Positions 7,435 to 15,475 of a stretch of 18,578 nt of DNA are shown here, piece by piece. The stretch comes from an uncultured Lentisphaeria bacterium. Lineage in GTDB: Bacteria > Verrucomicrobiota > Lentisphaeria > JABSQK01 > CAJWLW01. The position numbers were made by a program, and so were the translations under genes. The stretch covers positions 1-18,578 of the forward strand of contig CAJWLW010000066.1 in the NCBI GenBank assembly GCA_913042885.1, in the 5' to 3' direction. Each line of letters begins with the position of its first letter. Positions within the stretch are counted from its first letter, which is position 1. The notes under the pieces are model-generated. The model did no database searches and was not told where the DNA came from. It worked only from the letters and a program-made list of their open reading frames with translations.

Positions 7435-8873
7435 GATTTGCCCAGTTCCTCGATGAGGATATCCCGTGCCGATTGCGGGTTGGCGTTGCCCCGGCTCGCT
7501 TTCATGACCTGGCCGACCAGGAAGTTCATCGACTTCTCGTTGCCTTCCTTGAACTCGGTGACCGGCTTGGGGTTTGCAGCGATTGCTTCGCGGGCCCAGT
7601 TGCGGATTTCGCTGTCGTCCGTCTTGACGATATTGAGGGCGGTCTTGACGGTCTCAAGGTCGTTGCCGGTCTTGAACATGTCCACGAAAACGTCCTTTGC
7701 CTGGCGCCCCGTGATATCGGCGCTCTCGATCGCAGTGACAAGTTGGGCCAGCGCCGTTGCGGTGATCGGGGATTCAGTGATCGGCACGTTCGCCTGTGAG
7801 AGCTCGCGCATGAGCTCGACCATGATCCAGTTCGACGCTTTTTTCGCCGGCGCCCCGGCACCGACCGTTTCTTCGTAATAATCAGCAACCGGCCGATCGG
7901 CGGTAAGCACGCCGGCGTCGTATTCGGGAATGCCGTATTGGGCCACGAAGCGGTCGCGGCGTTTCTCGGGCGTCTCCGGAACCTCCGCCCGAATTTCCTC
8001 GAGCCACGCGTTGTCGATGGCCATCGGCATGAGGTCGGGTTCCGGGAAATAGCGATAATCTTCATCGCCCTCTTTCCGGCGCAGGAAATAAGTGTCGCCA
8101 AGGTCGTCATCCCAGCCGCGGGTTTCCTGAAACAGTTCGCCGCCACCGTCGAGGATGGCTGCCTGACGCTCGATATCGGATTCCAGGGCGCGGTGTATGG
8201 ACTTGAAGCTGTTGAGGTTCTTGAGTTCGATTTTGGCGCCGAGCTCGGTGCGGCCAGCGGGTTTGAGCGAGACGTTGACGTCGCAGCGCAATTGGCCCTT
8301 CTCCATGTCGCAATCGCTGATGCCGCCGTACTGCATGGCCTGCTTCAAGACAGTGAGATAGGCGTACGCCTGGTCCGGGCTGGTCATGTCCGGCTCGCTG
8401 ACAATCTCCATCAGCGGGACGCCGGCGCGGTTGTAGTCGATACCGCTGTACTCGCCGAAGTGCGTTGATTTACCGACATCCTCTTCCAGATGGATGCGGG
8501 TGATGCCGATCTCTGCTGCGGGCAGTTCCTCACCCGAAAAACCGCTGCCGGCGATCTGGACGTAGCCGCGTCCGCACAGCGGCAGGTCGTACTGCGAGGT
8601 CTGGAAATTCTTCGGCATGTCCGGATAGAAATAACTCTTGCGATCGAACTTGCTGTATTCAGCGATCTGGCAGTTGCACATCAAACCGGCAAGGATGGTC
8701 TTGCGCACCGCTTCTCGATTCGGCACCGGCAAAACGCCGGGGTACCCCATGCACACAGGGCAGATCAGGGTGTTGGGTGCGGCCCCCGAGCGGTTCGGGC
8801 AGCGACAGAAAATCTTCGTCGCGGTCTGCACCTGCACGTGTACTTCCAATCCGATGACAACGTCGTACTTCAT
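7431..8873 (-). CDS. gatB: Asp-tRNA(Asn)/Glu-tRNA(Gln) amidotransferase subunit B
   Basis: GatB is the tRNA-binding kinase subunit of GatCAB. It phosphorylates the carboxylate of Glu-tRNA(Gln) or Asp-tRNA(Asn) and receives ammonia from GatA. The 480-residue protein has the usual length. It starts MKYDVVIGLEVHVQ, followed by the zinc-type cysteines C23, C25, C38 and C41 in the FCRCPN and CPVCMGYPG segments. The ACT-like core has DYNRAGVPLMEIVSEPD, and the helical YqeY-like tail ends NFLVGQVMKASRG. The frame is open upstream to 9002, but the ATG at 8873 begins the conserved domain and has a GGGGAA ribosome site. That ATG overlaps the gatA stop (ATGA), and the gene's own stop overlaps the GTG of the lipoprotein gene (GTGA). 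Presence of GatCAB suggests the organism lacks a discriminating glutaminyl- and/or asparaginyl-tRNA synthetase, but that cannot be checked here. Confidence 0.97.
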   Translation of the reverse strand: MKYDVVIGLEVHVQVQTATKIFCRCPNRSGAAPNTLICPVCMGYPGVLPVPNREAVRKTILAGLMCNCQIAEYSKFDRKSYFYPDMPKNFQTSQYDLPLCGRGYVQIAGSGFSGEELPAAEIGITRIHLEEDVGKSTHFGEYSGIDYNRAGVPLMEIVSEPDMTSPDQAYAYLTVLKQAMQYGGISDCDMEKGQLRCDVNVSLKPAGRTELGAKIELKNLNSFKSIHRALESDIERQAAILDGGGELFQETRGWDDDLGDTYFLRRKEGDEDYRYFPEPDLMPMAIDNAWLEEIRAEVPETPEKRRDRFVAQYGIPEYDAGVLTADRPVADYYEETVGAGAPAKKASNWIMVELMRELSQANVPITESPITATALAQLVTAIESADITGRQAKDVFVDMFKTGNDLETVKTALNIVKTDDSEIRNWAREAIAANPKPVTEFKEGNEKSMNFLVGQVMKASRGNANPQSARDILIEELGKS

Positions 8874-10324
8874 GATTTCCCCGACTCCATCAGCCAGTGG
8901 CCGGCGCGCAGAATGTTTTTCTCGCACAGCGAGTCGCCCATCAGTTGCACGCCGATCGGCAGGCCGCCGCTGTCGGTGCCGTACGGTACGGAGATGCCGC
9001 AATTACCGGCGAGATTGGCCGGCACCGTGTAGATGTCGGTCAGGTACATCTGCAGTGGATCGCTGATTTCGCCGTGACGGAAGGCGGTCGTCGGGCTGGT
9101 CGGGCCGATGATTACATCGCAGCCCTTGAACGCTTCGGCGAAATCACGGCGCACCAGCGTTCGTATTTTCTGTGCGCGCAGGTAGTAGGCGTCGTAGTAG
9201 CCGCTGCTCAGCACGTATGTGCCGAGGATGATCCGGCGCTTGACCTCTTTGCCGAAACCTTTCTCCCTGGTCACGAAGTAGGTGCTCATCAGGTCGGTGT
9301 CCGGGTAGCGTGCGCCGTAGCGGATGCCGTCGTAACGGGCCAGGTTGGAGCTTGCTTCGGCGGTGGCGATGACGTAGTACACAGCCACACCGTAACGCAG
9401 GGAAGGCAACGACACATCGACAACTTCACAACCTGCATCAGAGAATGCACGGATCGCGGCTTCGCTGGCCTGCCGCACTTCCGGATGCAGCCCGTCGACG
9501 TCGAAATACTCCTTTGGCACGCCGATACGCAGGCCCTCGACACCCTCGTCCAAGGCGTCGACAAACCCAGTCATTGTGTCCGGGATCGAGGTCGAGTCCA
9601 TCGGGTCGTAGCCGCCGATAATGTCGAGCACCAGTGCGGCGTCGCGCACGTCGCTGGTCAACGGCCCGATCTGGTCGAGTGACGAAGCGTAGGCGACCAG
9701 GCCGTAGCGTGGCACCAGGCCATACGTCGGCTTGAGTCCGACGATGCCGCAGAAACTGGCCGGCTGCCGGATCGATCCGCCAGTATCCGAACCGAGCGCC
9801 GCGAAGGCCTGGCCGGAGGCAACGGCAACCGCCGAGCCGCCGCTGGAACCGCCGGGTACACACTCGGTATTCCACGGATTGCAGCTGTGTCCGTAGGCGC
9901 TGTTTTCGGTGGACGAGCCCATGGCAAACTCGTCCATGTTCGTACGTCCGGCGCAGATCATACCCGCCGCCTTCAGTCGTGCCACCACGGTGGCGTCGTA
10001 CGGTGCTGTATAGCCTTCGAGAATTTGACTGGCGCAGCCGCACGACTGGCCGTTGACGGCGATGTTGTCCTTGATGGCGATCGGCAGGCCGTCATACGGG
10101 CCGATCGGCTTGCCGTCCGACCGGCGGGCATCCGCCGCCGCCGCCTGTTCCAGGATCGCGTCGCTGTCGAACTGGCGGTAGCCGTTCAGGACATTGTCGG
10201 TTGCCTCATGTCGCGCCAGCAGCTGGCGACACAGGCTGGTCGACGTTGCATCGCCGGCGGCTACTGCGGCAGCGGCATCGAAGAGCGTCGCGGGCGACAG
10301 TTGATAGACGTACTGCTCCGCCAC
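8870..10324 (-). CDS. gatA: Asp-tRNA(Asn)/Glu-tRNA(Gln) amidotransferase subunit A
   Basis: GatA is the glutaminase subunit of GatCAB, an amidase-signature enzyme that releases ammonia from glutamine and channels it to GatB. The 484-residue protein has the expected length. The Ser-cis-Ser-Lys triad is visible: Lys85 in PIAIKDN, Ser160 in PGGSSGGSA, and the nucleophile Ser184 in DTGGSIRQPAS. The C-terminal segment keeps ANLAGNCGISVP and GLPIGVQLMG. The start is a GTG at 10324 that shares one base with the gatC TAG stop (TAGTG), and the stop overlaps the gatB ATG. These couplings fit the need for stoichiometric subunits. Nothing in the sequence departs from the family. Confidence 0.97.
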   Translation of the reverse strand: MAEQYVYQLSPATLFDAAAAVAAGDATSTSLCRQLLARHEATDNVLNGYRQFDSDAILEQAAAADARRSDGKPIGPYDGLPIAIKDNIAVNGQSCGCASQILEGYTAPYDATVVARLKAAGMICAGRTNMDEFAMGSSTENSAYGHSCNPWNTECVPGGSSGGSAVAVASGQAFAALGSDTGGSIRQPASFCGIVGLKPTYGLVPRYGLVAYASSLDQIGPLTSDVRDAALVLDIIGGYDPMDSTSIPDTMTGFVDALDEGVEGLRIGVPKEYFDVDGLHPEVRQASEAAIRAFSDAGCEVVDVSLPSLRYGVAVYYVIATAEASSNLARYDGIRYGARYPDTDLMSTYFVTREKGFGKEVKRRIILGTYVLSSGYYDAYYLRAQKIRTLVRRDFAEAFKGCDVIIGPTSPTTAFRHGEISDPLQMYLTDIYTVPANLAGNCGISVPYGTDSGGLPIGVQLMGDSLCEKNILRAGHWLMESGKS

Positions 10325-10638
10325 TAATGCGTCCCTCCGTCGCCGTCCTCGATCACTTTCGGAACGCGAATCAGCTCGTTGTCGAGTGTTTCCGGCGCAT
10401 TCCCTAAAACGGCTTCGCGGTCAAGCTGAGGACCTGGCACGTCATCACCGAACACATTGGTGATTGCCGTGGCGTGCGCCATCGGCTCGATGCCTTCGAC
10501 ATCGACAGCGGAAAGCTCTTCGATGTAACCGAGAATCGACTCGATTTCCTTCTGAAACTCGGCCGCCTCCTCAACGGTCAGTTCGATCCGCGCGAGTTTG
10601 GCGATGTCCTCGACGTTTATCTGCTTGTCGGATGCCAT
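10324..10638 (-). CDS. gatC: Asp-tRNA(Asn)/Glu-tRNA(Gln) amidotransferase subunit C
   Basis: GatC is the small belt-like subunit that wraps the GatA-GatB interface and stabilises the complex. The 104-residue protein is typical: an N-terminal INVEDIAKLARIEL helix, FQKEIESILGYIEEL, then the conserved VEGIEPMAHAT segment and the LDREAVLGNAPE stretch near the end. The frame is open upstream to 10785, but the ATG at 10638 begins the conserved region and lies about 40 bases downstream of a good predicted promoter. A short GAG precedes it. It is the first gene of the gatC-gatA-gatB-lipoprotein operon. Confidence 0.96.
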   Translation of the reverse strand: MASDKQINVEDIAKLARIELTVEEAAEFQKEIESILGYIEELSAVDVEGIEPMAHATAITNVFGDDVPGPQLDREAVLGNAPETLDNELIRVPKVIEDGDGGTH

Positions 10639-10684
10639 ATGTCGCTCGACAGTTAACAGTTGCAGTGGCAAAGCGTATTCAACT

Positions 10685-10712
10685 ATTCTACTGTATCGCT
10701 CATTGATTTCAA
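10685..10712 (-). promoter_or_regulatory. Predicted sigma-70 promoter of the gatCAB operon
   Basis: On the minus strand TTGAAA (10712-10707) is followed after 16 bases by TAGAAT (10690-10685), both five of six matches to consensus. It lies in the AT-richer divergent region about 47 bases upstream of the gatC ATG and would give a leader of roughly 40 bases. No operator-like repeat was seen. Confidence 0.5.
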
Positions 10713-10805
10713 AGCAGCGGAGCGGTGAACAATCCGTGTTTGCAGACGTCTGATTCATTGGTGACCCACTCGTAACCTCACTCATAATCTCACCGGAACC
10801 CGATC

Positions 10806-11903
10806 ATGAGAAAGCTTTTCATTCCGGCGGCATCAGCAAGACTCATCGCCGTATCACTGTTTACTGCAGGCACAATCCTGGCACTCGACCGCGAGCCGCC
10901 GCAGGCAGTGCCGCGGGTGGTTGCCGATCGCCCGCCACTGGCCGCCGGGGAACAGCAGACAATCAAGCTGTTCGAGGCAGCTTCGCCGTCGGTCGTCTAT
11001 ATCACTACCGTGCGGGTCGGCCGCGACCGGTTCAGCCGGAATCTCTTTGAGATCCCGCAGGGCACAGGCTCCGGTTTCGTTTGGGATGACCAGGGGCATG
11101 TCGTGACGAACTTCCACGTCCTGCGCGGCGCCCAGATTGCCCGGGTAATGCTGGATGACCAGAGTGTCTGGGAGGCGAAACTGGTCGGAGTCTCACCCGA
11201 CAAGGATCTGGCTGTTCTGCAGATCGCGGCGCCGACGGAGACGCTGCGCGCCATCCCGATCGGCACATCGAATGATCTGAAAGTCGGCCAGAAGGTGCTG
11301 GCGATCGGTAATCCGTTCGGTTTCGATCATACGCTCACGACCGGTATCATCAGCGGCCTCGGCCGTGAAATCCAGTCGGTGGCGGGCCGGCCGATCCAGG
11401 ATGTCATCCAGACCGATGCCGCCATCAACCCCGGCAATTCCGGCGGTCCGCTGCTGGACAGTGGGGGGCGTTTGATCGGTGTGAATACCATGATCTACAG
11501 CCCGTCCGGCGTCTATGCCGGGGTCGGGTTTGCCGTCCCTGTGGATACCATCAACCGTATCGTGCCGGAATTGATCCTGCATGGCAAGGTCGTTCGCCCG
11601 GGTCTCGGCGTGGAGATCGATGATTACCTGAATCAGCGGCTTGGCCTCGAGGGCGTGATCGTCCGTGATGTGCTTCGTCGCAGCGCTGCCGAGCGTGCCG
11701 GCATCAAGGGAATCCGTTGGGGCCACTTCGGGCGCTACCGGCTCGGGGACGTGATTGTGGCGATCGACGACGAGAAGGTCAGTGACAGCGATGACCTGTT
11801 CAAAATCCTCGACAAGCGAAAAGTCGGTGAGACGGTCAAGGTCTCGCTTGAGAACGACGGTAGGCAGCGGGAAGTCTCGCTGAAGCTTCAAGCCATCGAA
11901 TAG
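10806..11903 (+). CDS. Membrane-anchored trypsin-like serine protease with one PDZ domain (HtrA/DegS-like)
   Basis: This 365-residue S1C protease probably degrades or senses misfolded envelope proteins. Residues 5-27 form one hydrophobic segment that can act as a signal anchor. The protease domain runs from about 50 to 255, with His104 in TNFHV, Asp134 in DKDLAVL and Ser212 in NPGNSGGP. One PDZ domain follows (about 264-362). The single PDZ plus N-terminal anchor is the DegS layout. The TTVRVGRD...FEIPQGTGSGFVW segment resembles the cyanobacterial/plant Deg-type and other non-DegP HtrA proteins, so the name degS is not assigned. The PDZ carries an insertion around WGHFGRYRLGD. It is divergent from gatC across 167 bases and converges with the caspase-like gene. 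No rseA-like partner is next to it. Confidence 0.92.
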   Translation: MRKLFIPAASARLIAVSLFTAGTILALDREPPQAVPRVVADRPPLAAGEQQTIKLFEAASPSVVYITTVRVGRDRFSRNLFEIPQGTGSGFVWDDQGHVVTNFHVLRGAQIARVMLDDQSVWEAKLVGVSPDKDLAVLQIAAPTETLRAIPIGTSNDLKVGQKVLAIGNPFGFDHTLTTGIISGLGREIQSVAGRPIQDVIQTDAAINPGNSGGPLLDSGGRLIGVNTMIYSPSGVYAGVGFAVPVDTINRIVPELILHGKVVRPGLGVEIDDYLNQRLGLEGVIVRDVLRRSAAERAGIKGIRWGHFGRYRLGDVIVAIDDEKVSDSDDLFKILDKRKVGETVKVSLENDGRQREVSLKLQAIE

Positions 11904-11972
11904 CTCCCTGTACAGTTCGAGAGCGTCGATAAGTTGGTGCCGTGATTTGAGTCGAACGGGTCCAATGGATTA

Positions 11973-12009
11973 AGGCCTGGGAGGAGAAAGGCTTTGCGAT
12001 CTCCGGCCT
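11973..12009. terminator. Imperfect inverted repeat at a convergent gene end
   Basis: AGGCC-tg-GGAG at 11973-11983 can pair with CTCCGGCCT at 12001-12009 (nine pairs, a two-base bulge, 17-base loop). It lies between the convergent protease and caspase-like genes and covers the stop codon of the latter. There is no T-run, so a terminator role is weakly supported. Confidence 0.22.
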
Positions 12010-13846
12010 ACATCTTCCCCTTCAACTTCAGGAGAAACTCCTGCGGCATGAGGTAGCCCAGTGTGTGATAGCGCCGCACACAAGCGAGGCTGAGCTGGTA
12101 GTCGCCGTTATCGAAATAGGCGCGCGCCAGATTCTGCCAGGCATCGGCCAGGTTGGGGTCGAGTGCCGCCGCCTTCTTGTAATGCCCGATGCGCTCTTCG
12201 ACGTTATCGGTGACGGTGCCCAGGTTGTTCCATACAGCTGCGAACTCGGGATTGATTGCCAGCGCCTTGTTGTATGACACCCTGGCCAATTCCCCGCTGT
12301 CGCTCAGCCGGTAGGCCATGCCGAGATTGTTCCACGCCTCGGCATCGTGGACATTGATTGAAATGGCGAGCTGGCAGGCGGTGATTGCTTCGTCGTAGCG
12401 CTCCTTTTCGCGCAGTGCACTGCCCAGCGGGCTCAGCAAGATGGCGAGAGTCTGGCGCTTGCTCTGCGGCTGCAGGTAAAACTTCTTCTCTTTTTCGCTG
12501 AACTCGCCGCCGCAGCGCGCGGCGTAAACGTTGTCCGTCAGGATCACACCGTCCTGCGTCGTCTCGATGTTCAGCGCTTCGCCGTTTGCCGAAGCCGGCC
12601 AGTGAATGTAGATGTGCTCGGGAATGCAGACGCTCTGAAAGGGCAGGTCGAGGCGTTCCGCCAGGGCCATGTACAATGCCACCAGCGCACTGCAACGCCC
12701 GTGCTTCGTTTCCAGCAGGACGTGGAGCAGGAAGTCTTCGTCGTATGGATCGACATCTGCCACGAAACCTTTTTCGTTGAAGAGATAGTCTGCCATTGTA
12801 GCTGCCACGTGGGCGCGGTCGGTCGGGTCCTGGATGCGCTCACGCAGCTCGTACGCCATGGCGTCGAGCTGCCCGTCAAAATGCGGCAGGTCCATTTCGG
12901 GATCATACAGCTTGCCGATCAACAGGTTGCCATAGCCGATGTCTACATCCTGCTCGTCGAGCGCCAGCATCGCTTCGATTGTCGTCACCTGCAGGCCCTG
13001 GCGCCCGTAATTCGCCAACGGCCATGGTGCTTCCGGGGCGCGTTCGGCCAGCAGCCATGACTGCGGATTCGCGATCGACAGAGTCGGCGTCTTTGATGTA
13101 CGCCGGGTATACTGCCTCATCCGTTCCTGCTCGGATCGCATCAACTCGGCGAGGGCATTGGCTGCCAGGCTGACGTCGGTCTGCTGCCGCATCTGCAGCA
13201 TGGCGTGCACGCAGATGTAGCCCATGATGCTGAACAGCGTCTCGTGCATCTCGAGGTCTTCGCTCACGACCCGCTGCGTGGCTTCGAAAAATCGCCTGGT
13301 CTTGCGATGCTTGCCATCCAGATTGAGGTCGGTTGCTGCTTGTCGGCGACTCGCGCCATGCACACGCATGACGTTGTCGGGAAAATCGACGTTGTCCTCC
13401 AGGCGCGTTGCAAAGCAGACATCCGCCAGCAGCAGCGTCCGTTGCGGGATCCGCTGCAGCCATTCACCGAGCTGCTGATCGGCAATTTTCGTGCGGGCGC
13501 CCAGCAGGATGCCGCCTTTCTTCCGGTGATGTGCGCCGAGGTAGAACACGACAATGTCGTTGGCCTGCAAAGTCGGCGGCAGCGTTTCCGTGAGAAACGT
13601 CTCGAGTTCGTCGGCGCTTGGATTGATCAGGTGATGTTGCCGTTCGGCGCCGACGCCGAACCATTTGGTCAATGCCGCACCGATCAGCTTGCGTGAGTGC
13701 CGCCACGCCTCGAGATCGCCGCGCCACGGCGTGTCGTGTACCGTGCAACCGACGTACACGATGTTTGGCGCTGCGAACTCCGCAGCCGTTGTCGGAGAGA
13801 CCGTGGCGGTCATCAACAACAGACAGATGTATCTGAGCATTCTCAT
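12008..13846 (-). CDS. Exported caspase-like / SirB1-type transglutaminase-like / TPR protein
   Basis: This 612-residue protein appears to join three modules. A Sec signal peptide (1-22, ending TTAA) leads to a caspase/C14-like domain (about 28-170). There FYLGAHH with His106 and LLLADVCFAT with Cys144 follow hydrophobic strands, as the His and Cys of the caspase dyad do. A linker leads to a SirB1-type transglutaminase-like domain (about 300-440): the block YLFNEKGFVADVDPYDEDF, then Cys385 in HGRCSALV, His411 in PEHIYIHW, and NIETT as a possible third position. At least three TPR units fill 470-590 (EAWNNLGMAYR, AVWNNLG, DAWQNLARAY). The frame is open to 14074, but the ATG at 13846 overlaps the stop of the upstream membrane gene (ATGA) and starts the signal peptide; ATG 13840 is an alternative. 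The location is probably periplasmic. Substrate is unknown. Confidence 0.8.
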   Translation of the reverse strand: MRMLRYICLLLMTATVSPTTAAEFAAPNIVYVGCTVHDTPWRGDLEAWRHSRKLIGAALTKWFGVGAERQHHLINPSADELETFLTETLPPTLQANDIVVFYLGAHHRKKGGILLGARTKIADQQLGEWLQRIPQRTLLLADVCFATRLEDNVDFPDNVMRVHGASRRQAATDLNLDGKHRKTRRFFEATQRVVSEDLEMHETLFSIMGYICVHAMLQMRQQTDVSLAANALAELMRSEQERMRQYTRRTSKTPTLSIANPQSWLLAERAPEAPWPLANYGRQGLQVTTIEAMLALDEQDVDIGYGNLLIGKLYDPEMDLPHFDGQLDAMAYELRERIQDPTDRAHVAATMADYLFNEKGFVADVDPYDEDFLLHVLLETKHGRCSALVALYMALAERLDLPFQSVCIPEHIYIHWPASANGEALNIETTQDGVILTDNVYAARCGGEFSEKEKKFYLQPQSKRQTLAILLSPLGSALREKERYDEAITACQLAISINVHDAEAWNNLGMAYRLSDSGELARVSYNKALAINPEFAAVWNNLGTVTDNVEERIGHYKKAAALDPNLADAWQNLARAYFDNGDYQLSLACVRRYHTLGYLMPQEFLLKLKGKM

Positions 13847-14247
13847 TCTTGCGGTGTGTCGCTGACGGCAGGTCGAGATAACACCCACGCCCGGTGCCAG
13901 CCGACGATGGCAGCGAACGCTACGGCGCATAGATAGAAGCCATAGTGGTCGTGGATGACCGGCAGCAGCGCTTCGAGCAGCAGGTCGAGGATCACCATGC
14001 CATGCGCCAGTCGGTCCATGCCGTTCGCGAAGTAGTGCGGTACCAGCAGCATGTAGAGCACCAACGCGGCACACACGAATACGCCGATGACGACTATAGC
14101 CGTACGCGAGGGCGCGTACATCCAGGCGTGGAAGACGCCGAGATGCGCGGCCAGCATCACGAGGCTGTAGTGCCAGCGTGCTGTGAATGTCGCGAACCGG
14201 TTGTTGCGTTGCCTCGCGGCACCGGGAGTATCACTCGAATAATTCAT
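13843..14247 (-). CDS. Small four-helix integral membrane protein, unknown function
   Basis: I do not recognise this 134-residue protein. It has four hydrophobic segments at about 27-43, 48-69, 82-98 and 102-118, separated by short polar loops, and a polar N-terminus with basic residues (ARQRNNR). The third segment contains Asp88 and Glu92, unusual for a plain anchor. There is no cleavable signal peptide. The ATG at 14247 lacks a strong ribosome site, and ATG 14157 (Met31) would remove part of helix 1. Its stop overlaps the start of the caspase-transglutaminase-TPR gene (ATGA), so the two are almost certainly translated together. It may anchor or regulate that protein. It is divergent from the HemW-like gene across 75 bases. 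Confidence 0.72.
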   Translation of the reverse strand: MNYSSDTPGAARQRNNRFATFTARWHYSLVMLAAHLGVFHAWMYAPSRTAIVVIGVFVCAALVLYMLLVPHYFANGMDRLAHGMVILDLLLEALLPVIHDHYGFYLCAVAFAAIVGWHRAWVLSRPAVSDTPQE

Positions 14248-14322
14248 TGCCGTGCCGGGTTGTCGTGAACTTTCATGTGATAAGGTACTGTTCCCTGATC
14301 TTCGATTCCAAACCGGGACACG

Positions 14323-15438
14323 ATGGTGTCGGCTTCAGTCATTTCAGATATCTATGTGCACCTGCCGTTCTGTGCGCACAAGTGCGACTATTGCGCCTTC
14401 CTCTCGATTGAGGGAGCAGATCGCAGTCTGCGCGGCCGTTTCCTCGATCGACTCGAGCGCGAACTCGATATGCTGAGTGCGCGCTGCGGTCCGCTCGCGA
14501 CGATCTACCTCGGCGGTGGTACGCCGACGCATTTCGCCCCGGGCGAGTTGCTGCGCCTGATGACAATGATCCGCCGGCATTTCAGCTTGCGCGACGACTG
14601 CGAGTTCACCTGCGAAGGCAACCCGCTGTCGCTGACCCGTGACAAAATCGAAATTCTCCTGGACGCTGGCGTCAACCGGATTTCAATAGGTGTCCAGAGT
14701 TTTTCCGAGGACACCCGCCAGGCCATTGGGCGCGGCGGCGACGTAAACCGGGTCTACGAGGTATTCGATGACCTCCGTCAGTGTAAGGTTCGCAGCATCA
14801 ACTGTGACCTTATTTTCGCAGCACCGCAGCAAACTGTCGAAAGCGCCACTGCCGATGTGCGTCGACTCTCGGATCTTGGACCCGACCACGTGTCCGCTTA
14901 TTCACTGATTGTCGAACCCGGCACGCCGCTGGCGGCGCGCGGCGTTCGCGAGCGCGACGACGACGGGCTCGTCGCTATGTGGGAGGCCGCCGACAGTATC
15001 CTGGCGGCGAATTGCGGCATGCACCGCTACGAAGTTTCCAATCACGCCCGTCCCGGACATGAATGCCGGCACAACTGCCGCATCTGGAAGGGGCATCGAT
15101 TCCTCGGTGCCGGACCGTCCGCCTGCTGGTTCGATGAAGCCGGGCGCTGGCAGAATCCACCGGACCTCGATGCCTGGTTCGACGGGGATGCGCCGCAGCT
15201 CGATTCGCTGTCGCCGCCGGCGCGCGCCGCAGAAATCCTGGGGACCGGGCTGCGCACGACTGCCGGATGGCAGCGATCGGAGTATCGCGAGCGTACCGGC
15301 TATGACTTTTTCGAATTGCGGAGTCTGCAAATCGAAGCCCTGATCGCGGATGGTCTGCTTGAACACAACGACGATGATCTGCGCCCGACGCGGCGTGGCC
15401 TGCTCTTCGCCAACCACATTGCCCGAGAGCTGTTGTGA
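14323..15438 (+). CDS. hemW: HemW-like radical SAM protein (coproporphyrinogen III oxidase-like)
   Basis: HemW-family proteins are radical SAM enzymes related to HemN but shorter. The characterised ones bind heme and act as chaperones rather than as the oxidase. This 371-residue protein has the CxxxCxxC cluster motif at Cys17, Cys21 and Cys24, IYLGGGTPT (61-69), NRISIGVQSFSED (118-130) and a C-terminal winged-helix-like tail ending in TRRGLLFANHI. It lacks the N-terminal extension of true HemN. The family motif HNxxYW is changed to HNCRIW (His250, Asn251, Ile254, Trp255). Instead of rdgB, its usual gammaproteobacterial neighbour, it precedes a deacetylase-aminotransferase-phosphatase set by 37 bases. 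It could therefore be a HemW paralogue with another job, so the symbol is tentative. The ATG at 14323 has GGGA seven bases before it. Confidence 0.8.
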   Translation: MVSASVISDIYVHLPFCAHKCDYCAFLSIEGADRSLRGRFLDRLERELDMLSARCGPLATIYLGGGTPTHFAPGELLRLMTMIRRHFSLRDDCEFTCEGNPLSLTRDKIEILLDAGVNRISIGVQSFSEDTRQAIGRGGDVNRVYEVFDDLRQCKVRSINCDLIFAAPQQTVESATADVRRLSDLGPDHVSAYSLIVEPGTPLAARGVRERDDDGLVAMWEAADSILAANCGMHRYEVSNHARPGHECRHNCRIWKGHRFLGAGPSACWFDEAGRWQNPPDLDAWFDGDAPQLDSLSPPARAAEILGTGLRTTAGWQRSEYRERTGYDFFELRSLQIEALIADGLLEHNDDDLRPTRRGLLFANHIARELL

Positions 15439-15475
15439 ACCGTTCCACGGAAGATAACACAATCAAGGCGCAACG

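Noticed and set aside
8874..9002. N-terminal extension of GatB
   Set aside because: The extra residues are Arg-rich translation of gatA sequence. The conserved GatB start, a ribosome site and the ATGA overlap all point to 8873.
14323..15438. Calling the radical SAM protein oxygen-independent coproporphyrinogen oxidase HemN
   Set aside because: It lacks the N-terminal extension of HemN and has the shorter HemW layout.
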